Source: Bacteroidota bacterium
GTDB taxonomy: Bacteria > Bacteroidota > Bacteroidia > UKL13-3
Direction of reading: 5' to 3'
DNA: 64,000 nucleotides
Assembly: GCA_040388375.1 (NCBI GenBank)
Contig: JAZKBU010000004.1
Span: 1 to 64,000, forward strand
A program made the translations under genes and the position numbers. Shown here piece after piece: positions 48,446-54,813 of the stretch (within the stretch, counting starts at the first letter, position 1; every line of letters starts with the position of its first letter). The notes under the pieces were generated by a model. It ran no database searches. It was not told where the DNA came from and saw only the letters and a list, made by a program, of their open reading frames with translations.

Positions 48446-48589
48446 GTAGAGACGTTGCATGCAACGTCTTTTTACGTGCAAATCAAGAATCAGCCAAACA
48501 GCTAAAATAGCATAGGCGGAACGCCAACTTATAAACTCACTCGCGAAACGCGAGCGAGTGCAAGGAGACGTTGCATGCAACGTCTCTAC
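48446..48589. mobile_element. 144-bp MITE-like element with palindromic terminal inverted repeats
   Basis: Perfect 24-base terminal inverted repeats: the left end starts GTAGAGACG (48446) and the right end closes CGTCTCTAC (48589). Each contains the 20-base palindrome AGACGTTGCATGCAACGTCT (48450-48469 and 48566-48585). Between them lie smaller hairpins, GGCG/CGCC around GAA near 48516-48526 and CTCGCG/CGCGAG around AAA (48540-48554). It encodes nothing, sits 5 bases after the adaptor stop, and has no clear target duplication. It is either a non-autonomous element or a composite of REP-like units, and could also fold as a terminator. Confidence 0.72.
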
Positions 48590-48596
48590 AAAATCC

Positions 48597-48620
48597 GTCA
48601 GTTCAAGCCAAGTCTAGAAC
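48597..48620 (+). repeat. Degenerate remnant of the palindromic repeat
   Basis: GTCAGTTCAAGCCAAGTC followed by TAGAAC matches the flanks of the repeat at 47264-47309 (GTCAGTTTGAGCGGAGTC and GAGAAC), with the central palindrome missing. It lies 7 bases after the MITE-like element. Confidence 0.45.
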
Positions 48621-48708
48621 AATTTGAACCTATTACAAAACTGTTTTCTAGTTTTTTTGTATTTATATTTACCATTACAAAAGAAAAACACGGCCTACAC
48701 ATTAAACA

Positions 48709-49590
48709 ATGAATAGAAAATCATTCATAAAAACCCTGTTATTAACGCCATTACTCAGCAAAGCAATGAACAATAAAGAATTTGAAAACCTAATGGGAGA
48801 CAAAACAAGCAGCGATAAAATGCCTGTACTATTTGTTGGCCATGGTAATCCCATGAACGCCATTACCGATAATAAATACCGCACCAAATGGGAAGAAATA
48901 GGTAAAAAACTAAATCCGCCCAAGGCTATTTTATGTATTTCGGCTCACTGGCAAACCAAAGGCACCGCTGTAACCTTAGCCGAAAAACCCAAAACCATTC
49001 ACGACTTTGGCGGATTTCCAAAAGAACTGTTTCAGGTACAATACCCTGCACCGGGTGCAGTTGATTATGCTAAATTAGCCATTAGTACCGTGCAATCAAC
49101 CAAAATACACGAAGACTTTGAGTGGGGTTTGGACCACGGAGCCTGGTCAGTATTACGCAATATGTACCCCAAAGCTGATGTACCTGTTTTTCAAATGAGC
49201 CTTGACTATGACCATAGCCAAAACCCGCTTTACCATTATAATTTGGCCAAAGAATTAGCGGCTTTGCGTAACAAAGGTGTGTTAATTGTTTCCAGTGGCA
49301 ATGTGGTACATAATTTAGGGGCACTTAAGTGGAGCGACAATTCGCAACCTTACGACTGGGCTTTGGAATTTGATCATTTGGTAAAAAAATCGTTAGAAGA
49401 TAACAACCCGACTCCATTAATTGAGTACCAAAAATTAGGGAACGTGGCGCAAATGGCTCACCCTACAAACGAGCATTATTTACCCCTCATGTACACCCTT
49501 GGCCTGCGCCAGCAAAACGATGAGTTACATTTCTTTAACGACAATTTTGATTTGGGCTCTTTAAGTATGCGTAGTGTATTGCTCCAATAA
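48709..49590 (+). CDS. ygiD: 4,5-DOPA-type extradiol dioxygenase (YgiD family)
   Basis: A LigB-like extradiol dioxygenase family protein of 293 residues; the E. coli homologue YgiD opens L-DOPA at the 4,5 bond. Conserved metal-ligand histidines are seen in VGHGNPMNA near residues 44-52, ISAHWQTKG near 77-85, SSGNVVHNLG near 198-207 and AHPTNEHYLP near 244-253. The N-terminus has NRKSFIKTLLLTPLL, a Tat-like pattern with Arg-Lys in place of Arg-Arg, yet the protein would otherwise be cytoplasmic. The next gene is tatA. The natural substrate in this host is unknown. Confidence 0.9.
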   Translation: MNRKSFIKTLLLTPLLSKAMNNKEFENLMGDKTSSDKMPVLFVGHGNPMNAITDNKYRTKWEEIGKKLNPPKAILCISAHWQTKGTAVTLAEKPKTIHDFGGFPKELFQVQYPAPGAVDYAKLAISTVQSTKIHEDFEWGLDHGAWSVLRNMYPKADVPVFQMSLDYDHSQNPLYHYNLAKELAALRNKGVLIVSSGNVVHNLGALKWSDNSQPYDWALEFDHLVKKSLEDNNPTPLIEYQKLGNVAQMAHPTNEHYLPLMYTLGLRQQNDELHFFNDNFDLGSLSMRSVLLQ

Positions 49591-49686
49591 TCAAAATTGA
49601 ATATAACATAAATCAATTATTGAACTAAAAACTAGTTTCCAAAACCAAAAATAAAACTTACATTCGTAGCCCAAAATCAATCAATT

Positions 49687-49899
49687 ATGAATCATACATT
49701 ATTATTTATAGGAAACTTAGGTGGTGGCGAATGGATACTAATTTTGTTAGCTATACTATTATTATTTGGTGGTAAAAAAATTCCTGAATTAATGCGTGGC
49801 ATTGGCCAAGGAATGCGTGAATTTAACGATGCCAAGAAAAACGTAAAAGACCAAATTGAAGAAGGCATGAAAACCAAAGAGAAAAAAGAAGCAGAATAA
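49687..49899 (+). CDS. tatA: Sec-independent translocase protein TatA/TatE
   Basis: A 70-residue TatA/E family protein with a short N-terminal membrane helix (about 17-27, [11 protein letters not shown]), the [20 protein letters not shown] hinge and amphipathic helix, then a charged tail ([21 protein letters not shown]). TatA forms the pore that passes folded proteins. tatB and tatC are not near it. It follows ygiD by 96 bases and has its own terminator (49936). Confidence 0.95.
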   Translation: MNHTLLFIGNLGGGEWILILLAILLLFGGKKIPELMRGIGQGMREFNDAKKNVKDQIEEGMKTKEKKEAE

Positions 49900-49935
49900 G
49901 TTCCTTTTTATCCGTTTGCCTTAAACCATATTTTA

Positions 49936-49965
49936 TTAATTCCTCTGCACAGAGGAATTTTTTTG
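49936..49965 (+). terminator. Terminator after tatA
   Basis: Arms AATTCCTCTG/CAGAGGAATT with a CA loop, followed by a T run (TTTTTT), about 40 bases after the tatA stop. Confidence 0.88.
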
Positions 49966-50009
49966 TTTAATAATCGGGCTGATTTAGCCTCCTAAATAAA
50001 AAATTATCA

Positions 50010-51434
50010 TTGGAAAATTTTATATCATATACTCAAATTAACCAAGCCATAGCCAACAAACAAACCAATGTTGAAAGCATAGTAAACCAATATTTAAAAC
50101 GTATTGAGGAAACAAAGCACCTGAATGCTTTTTTAGAAGTTTGGGCTGATGAAGCCATAGCTGCTGCTAAAAATATTGATGAAAAAATAGCCCAGGGAAA
50201 AGCAGGTAAGTTGGCTGGAATGGTAATTGGTATAAAAGACAATATTTGTTATAAAAACCACCATGTATCAGCCTCTTCAAAAATTTTAGAAGGCTTTACC
50301 TCTCTTTATTCTGCTACTGCCATTGAAAGACTTTTAGCGGAAGATGTAATTATTATTGGCCGATTGAATTGCGATGAGTTTGCCATGGGTGCTTCTAACG
50401 AAAACTCTGCTTATAAAACCGTTTTAAACCACGCGGATAATACCAAAGTTTCGGGCGGTAGTTCTGGAGGTTCTGCAGTAGCAGTGCAAGCCCATTTATG
50501 CCATGCTGCTTTAGGAAGCGATACAGGAGGCTCTGTTCGCCAGCCTGCATCTTTTACAGGTACCTTTGGTTACAAACCCACTTACGGTTATATTTCGCGT
50601 TGGGGTTTAATAGCTTATGCAAGTAGTTTCGATATTATTGGCCCTATTACCCAATCAGTAGCCGACACCAAGCTTTTATTGGAAATAATGGCTGGTCCTG
50701 ATGAATACGATGCAACCACTATTCAAGAAAAACCAGTTAATTTTAACTTTGATACCGAAGGTAAAATATACAAGTTTGCTTATATAAAAGAAACGCTTGA
50801 AATGGAAGGCATACAACCCGAAGTAAAACAAGCAACTGAAAATTTAATTAAAGAATTAACCAGCAAAGGTCACCAGGTAGAAGGAGTTAGTTTACCCGAA
50901 TTAAACTTAATGATTCCTGTTTACTATACCTTAACTACTGCTGAAGCCTCAAGCAATTTATCGCGTTATGCTGGTATGCATTACGGGCATAGAAGTAGTT
51001 CAGCTGTCGATATTGAAACAACCATACGTCAATCTCGTTCCGAAGGGTTTGGACCAGAAGTAAAACGCAGAATTATGTTAGGTACTTTTGTATTAAGCTC
51101 AGGTTACTACGATGCTTATTATACCAAAGCTCAAAAAGTGCGTAGGTTAATAGCCAATAAAACCAAAGCTATATTTCAGGATTTTGATTTTATACTATCG
51201 CCAACAGCACCAACAACTGCTTTTAAAATTGGCGAAAAAAGCAACGATCCTATTCAAATGTATTTAGCCGATATATTTACGTTACATGCCAATATAGTAG
51301 GTATTCCAGCACTTTCATTTCCTTATGAAAAAGACCAGAACAATATGCCTATTGGCTTACAGTTAATGGCCAACCATAAAGAGGATGGAAAACTGCTTTC
51401 AATGGTCAACAATATAAGACCAATTACCCTTTAA
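50010..51434 (+). CDS. gatA: Glutamyl-tRNA(Gln) amidotransferase subunit A
   Basis: The glutaminase subunit of GatCAB, 474 residues, supplying ammonia to convert Glu-tRNA(Gln) to Gln-tRNA(Gln). The amidase signature is complete: GMVIGIKDNICYK with the catalytic Lys near residue 76, VSGGSSGGSAVAVQA near 148-162 and GSDTGGSVRQPASF near 170-183, which holds the Ser pair. The start is TTG at 50010; no ATG is in frame nearby. A short hairpin spans the stop codon (51431-51450). gatB and gatC are elsewhere. Confidence 0.95.
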   Translation: MENFISYTQINQAIANKQTNVESIVNQYLKRIEETKHLNAFLEVWADEAIAAAKNIDEKIAQGKAGKLAGMVIGIKDNICYKNHHVSASSKILEGFTSLYSATAIERLLAEDVIIIGRLNCDEFAMGASNENSAYKTVLNHADNTKVSGGSSGGSAVAVQAHLCHAALGSDTGGSVRQPASFTGTFGYKPTYGYISRWGLIAYASSFDIIGPITQSVADTKLLLEIMAGPDEYDATTIQEKPVNFNFDTEGKIYKFAYIKETLEMEGIQPEVKQATENLIKELTSKGHQVEGVSLPELNLMIPVYYTLTTAEASSNLSRYAGMHYGHRSSSAVDIETTIRQSRSEGFGPEVKRRIMLGTFVLSSGYYDAYYTKAQKVRRLIANKTKAIFQDFDFILSPTAPTTAFKIGEKSNDPIQMYLADIFTLHANIVGIPALSFPYEKDQNNMPIGLQLMANHKEDGKLLSMVNNIRPITL

Positions 51435-51529
51435 GATGTTTACATCTTAATTACTTAAACTAATTTTTGTTTTTTAAACGTTTAAAATTGTACAATAACC
51501 TCTGTACAACCTTAACTTATTTTTTGTCG

Positions 51530-52813
51530 ATGAAATATAAACAATCCAATTTTTTTATACGCCTTACGCAACTATTTGTATTTGTTATGACTGTATTGCC
51601 GTTTTTAGGCAATGCACAAGAGCAGGTATATATACAGCGTTTAGCACAATTGCGCTCGCAAACTGAGTTATTGTATAAACCAGAAGTAAAAAAATTTATT
51701 GAGTTATATTTACAAAACCCCGATAAAACAAAAGAACTAATAGGTTTAAGCAAATACTATTTTCCGTTATTAGAAAAACATTTAAAAGCAAAAGGCTTAC
51801 CTACCGATTTAAAATATTTGGCTTTATCATCGTCAGAACTAAATCCGCAATTTGTAAGTACTTCGGGTGCCAGTGGCATTTGGAGTATGAGTTACCCTGT
51901 TTCGCGTATGTACAAACTAAAGGTAAATACCTTTGTAGACGAAAGACGCGACCCAAACAAAGCTTCGGCCGTATTTGCACAGCATTTTAAAGATTTATAC
52001 AGTATTTATAAAAGCTGGCCATTGGTAATTGGTGCGTATGGTTGCTCACCAACAACCATGAACAAATGTATTCGCATGGCTGGTAACAGTCTTTATTTCT
52101 GGGACATTTATCCGTTTTTACCAACTGCTTGCCGCGATGCTTATCCGCAATTTGTAGCAGCTGCTTATATTATGAACTATTATAAAGAACATAATATTAA
52201 ACCGAGTAATCCTGATTTATTAATAGAAAGCGATAGTGTTTTAGTAAATAAACCTTTATCGTTTGAACAAATTGCATCAACGCTGACTGTTAGTATAGAA
52301 GACTTGCGCACGCTTAACCCTGTGTTTAAAAAAGACATTATACCCATGAGTGCTGATGGTTATTTTGTTAAATTACCTAAAGCCAAATCGCGTTTGTTTT
52401 ACTTACTACACGATAGTGTTTACAAACCAGTAAATACAGAAGTAACACCCATAATTATACAACAGGAAGAGCCGAAAACAGAAACAACGGAACCAGCAAC
52501 ACCAGAGGTTAAAGACGATTCGAAACCTAAAAAGAAAAAAACAGACGTTGTTGAAGAAGATGATGCAGGTGACAAAAAGGTAAAGCAAGCCAAAGTAACA
52601 TATGTAGTTAAGAAAGGCGATATTTTAAATGATATAGCCGATTGGTTTGACTGTACCAATGCCGACATAAAAAAATGGAATAAGATTAAATCTAATCAAG
52701 TTCAAAAAGGACAGAAACTAACCATTTATGTAGCTGCTAATAAAACAGGTTACTATAAGCGTATTAATAAAATGCCTACCAAAGAAAAGAAAAAAATTAA
52801 ACGTAAGGATTAA
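51530..52813 (+). CDS. Lytic transglycosylase-like protein with LysM, probably degenerate
   Basis: A 427-residue protein with a signal peptide ending GNAQ (30). Residues 80-190 align with the MltD/Slt domain: GLPTDLKYLALSSSELNPQFVSTSGASGIWSM and VDERRDPNKA. The catalytic Glu of the usual ES-x-(F/L)NP motif is replaced by Ser101 (SSSELNP), although a Glu lies two residues later, and AYNAGP is changed to AYGCSP (168-173). Activity is doubtful. A degenerate LysM (about 225-275) and a clear C-terminal LysM (TYVVKKGDILNDIADWF, about 360-405) would bind peptidoglycan, with a charged Lys/Glu/Thr linker between. ATG 51530 is preferred over an upstream TTG. Confidence 0.82.
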   Translation: MKYKQSNFFIRLTQLFVFVMTVLPFLGNAQEQVYIQRLAQLRSQTELLYKPEVKKFIELYLQNPDKTKELIGLSKYYFPLLEKHLKAKGLPTDLKYLALSSSELNPQFVSTSGASGIWSMSYPVSRMYKLKVNTFVDERRDPNKASAVFAQHFKDLYSIYKSWPLVIGAYGCSPTTMNKCIRMAGNSLYFWDIYPFLPTACRDAYPQFVAAAYIMNYYKEHNIKPSNPDLLIESDSVLVNKPLSFEQIASTLTVSIEDLRTLNPVFKKDIIPMSADGYFVKLPKAKSRLFYLLHDSVYKPVNTEVTPIIIQQEEPKTETTEPATPEVKDDSKPKKKKTDVVEEDDAGDKKVKQAKVTYVVKKGDILNDIADWFDCTNADIKKWNKIKSNQVQKGQKLTIYVAANKTGYYKRINKMPTKEKKKIKRKD

Positions 52814-52927
52814 TTTTAGTGGTTTCATAAAGCATAACTATAGTGTAAATGCTGTGTTAAAATATGTCTTAAAACATTTACAATACGCTAATAGTAAAGT
52901 TTCCTAAAAAGGCTATATTTGTTCGCA

Positions 52928-53857
52928 ATGAAAAAAATAACATCCAGGTATTTTTACTTTACATGTTTGCTTTTATTGGTATTTCAAACCGGTTTTGCTC
53001 AATCAAATCAAAACACCGATACAGCCAATACAGCAGTTTCTTCCATTAATAAAAAAAGACTCGCCATTGTTTTAGGCGCAAGTTCGTTAACCCTGGCCGC
53101 TTCTTATATTTATGTACAAAATGTTTGGTGGAGCGAAAACAAACAATCGTTTCATTTTGATGATGGAGCCGATTATAAATATGCCATCAATTTGGATAAA
53201 TGTGCGCATTTAATGGGTGGATTAATTTCGGCAGAGTTAACCCACGATGCTTTAAAATGGACTGGTTTAAATGAAAACAAAGCCTATTTATATTCTTTTG
53301 TATTAGGAACCACTATGCAAACTTTTATTGAAATAAAAGATGGTTTTGCCAAAACGTATGGTTTTAGTATTGGCGATATAGCAGCAGGAACTGTAGGCAG
53401 TGCCATTCCTTATTTAAAATATAAATTCCCTAAACTAAACGCTTTTAACTTTAAGTTTAGTTACTACAAACACGATGATTATTACTTCAAACAATTTTCG
53501 CATGGCGATTGGATTGACGATTATATGAACCATACTTATTGGCTCACTTTAAGTTTAAATGATTGGCTTCCTAAAGGCTCAAAGGTTGAAAAAGTATGGC
53601 CAGATTTTTTATGTTTGGCAGGAGGTTTTGGTGTTGACAATACTTTGAATTGGTACTATAAAGGCATTAATGAACCAGAAAACAAAGGAAAGGGTAATTA
53701 CGAATATTACCTATCGCTTGATATTGACTGGAGAAAAATAATACCTCAAAAAACCGATGGACAAAAAATATTAGCACGCACCCTGAATTATATAAAAATT
53801 CCTTTACCAACTTTGCGTGTAGGGCCAAGTACGGAGTTTTACTGGCTGTTTTTATAA
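52928..53857 (+). CDS. DUF2279 (YfiM-like) membrane protein
   Basis: A 309-residue protein. The signal or anchor helix ends TGFAQ (about 25). The DUF2279/YfiM core is DKCAHLMGGLISAELTHDALKWTGL (about 95-119), then a helix and FIEIKDGFAKTYGFSIGDIAAGTVGS, followed by LKYKFP. The rest has aromatic, barrel-like stretches, ending RVGPSTEFYWLFL. YfiM is an uncharacterised predicted periplasmic lipoprotein in E. coli. A perfect TATATTTG box (52914-52921) ends just 6 bases before the ATG, implying an almost leaderless mRNA. Confidence 0.83.
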   Translation: MKKITSRYFYFTCLLLLVFQTGFAQSNQNTDTANTAVSSINKKRLAIVLGASSLTLAASYIYVQNVWWSENKQSFHFDDGADYKYAINLDKCAHLMGGLISAELTHDALKWTGLNENKAYLYSFVLGTTMQTFIEIKDGFAKTYGFSIGDIAAGTVGSAIPYLKYKFPKLNAFNFKFSYYKHDDYYFKQFSHGDWIDDYMNHTYWLTLSLNDWLPKGSKVEKVWPDFLCLAGGFGVDNTLNWYYKGINEPENKGKGNYEYYLSLDIDWRKIIPQKTDGQKILARTLNYIKIPLPTLRVGPSTEFYWLFL

Positions 53858-53860
53858 ACC

Positions 53861-54220
53861 CTATCGTTCCTGCTTTACCAAAGTAAAAAAGTTTCCTTCT
53901 AAAGGCAAATAACCATACTCATAACAAAACAAATAAGTAACACCTGCTTTTGTTACATAAGTATGCGTATGGTATGAAAAGTTGAATCCTTTATCCTGTA
54001 ATTTTTTTAAACTTACGCTGGTCTTACTCTCATTTTCGGGAATAAGCTCTTCAATAATTCTCCTGTTCTTACGCAAAATATTATTTACCGACTTTACAAA
54101 GGCACTTGCATCGCTATTTAACCTATTGTTAAAATTACTCCTGCAAGCATCATCGCAAAATTTTTTATCAATTCTGCCCTTTAACGGTTCGCCACAGGTA
54201 GCACAGGTTTTTGTTTCCAT
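53861..54220 (-). CDS. Small zinc-ribbon protein
   Basis: A 119-residue soluble protein starting METKTCATCGEPLKGRIDKKFCDDACRSNFNNR. The CxxC...CxxxC pattern (Cys6, Cys9, Cys22, Cys26) forms a treble-clef or zinc-ribbon motif as in YgiT/DUF2116-like proteins. A charged helix and a C-terminal beta region (GVTYLFCYEYGYLPLEGNFFTLV) follow. It may bind nucleic acid, but this is inference from the ribbon only. It is convergent with the DUF2279 gene, 3 bases apart, and divergent from ssb. Confidence 0.78.
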   Translation of the reverse strand: METKTCATCGEPLKGRIDKKFCDDACRSNFNNRLNSDASAFVKSVNNILRKNRRIIEELIPENESKTSVSLKKLQDKGFNFSYHTHTYVTKAGVTYLFCYEYGYLPLEGNFFTLVKQER

Positions 54221-54312
54221 TTAGTTGAATTTTAAAGCAATATACATTTTATATTTTCCGATTGCAAACGGATAAATCGGATACTTCCGTTAATACGCGC
54301 TTACCATACGGC

Positions 54313-54339
54313 TTTGTTTTTAAGGCTGCCACATCTTTG
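54313..54339 (+). promoter_or_regulatory. Putative ssb promoter
   Basis: TTTG (54313-54316) and CATCTTTG (54332-54339), a near match to TAnnTTTG with a 15-base spacer, shorter than usual. It would give a leader of about 75 bases and supports the ssb start at 54418. Confidence 0.4.
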
Positions 54340-54417
54340 CATCGTTCATTTACAACAAAACATAAATGCAACAACAAGTTAAAAATTATTATTCATTTAA
54401 GAACAAAAACAACACGT

Positions 54418-54759
54418 ATGAACAACTTAAAAAACAGCGTTCGCTTAATTGGTAATTTAGGCATGAGCCCAGAAGTAAAAGAAACTACTAATGGAAAAAA
54501 ATTAGCTAAATTTAGTATTGCAACCAATGAAAGTTACAAAGATGAAAACGGCCAGAAAGTAGAGGAAACCATGTGGCACAACTTAATAGTATGGGGTAAG
54601 CAAGCAGATATAGCTGAAAAATATTTAACCAAAGGTAGCGAGGTAGCTATTGAAGGAAAACTAAGTAACCGTAACTATACCGATAAAGACGGTATAAAAA
54701 GATACGTTACAGAAATTATTGTCAATGAATTCCTCATGCTGGGCAACAAAGCAAAATAA
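54418..54759 (+). CDS. ssb: Short single-stranded DNA-binding protein
   Basis: An OB-fold SSB of 113 residues: NSVRLIGNLGMSPEVKETTNGKKLAKFSIATNESY, then TMWHNLIVWGKQADIAEKYLTKGSEVAIEGKL. The acidic C-terminal tip (DDDIPF type), which recruits other repair and replication proteins, is absent; the protein ends FLMLGNKAK. This looks like a secondary, minimal SSB. The ATG at 54418 follows a long leader; an upstream in-frame extension of 52 residues has no SSB similarity. Confidence 0.93.
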   Translation: MNNLKNSVRLIGNLGMSPEVKETTNGKKLAKFSIATNESYKDENGQKVEETMWHNLIVWGKQADIAEKYLTKGSEVAIEGKLSNRNYTDKDGIKRYVTEIIVNEFLMLGNKAK

Positions 54760-54781
54760 CAGTACGAGGTTTATTAAACGG

Positions 54782-54809
54782 AAAAGGCTGTCCAAAGAGA
54801 CAGCTTTTT
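54782..54809. terminator. Terminator between ssb and the GH3/beta-lactamase gene
   Basis: Arms GCTGTC/GACAGC around a CAAAGA-type loop, with an AAAA tract on the left and TTTTT on the right, so it works in both directions for two convergent genes. Confidence 0.8.
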
Positions 54810-54813
54810 CTGT

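Noticed and set aside
51431-51450. Hairpin spanning the gatA stop codon
   Set aside because: Perfect 8-base stem but no T tract; not enough to call a terminator.
51467-51529. Upstream TTG extension of the transglycosylase-like gene
   Set aside because: The ATG at 51530 gives a normal signal peptide; the extension is not conserved-looking.
54262-54417. N-terminal extension of ssb
   Set aside because: The OB fold starts at MNNLKNSVRLIG; the extension covers a likely promoter.
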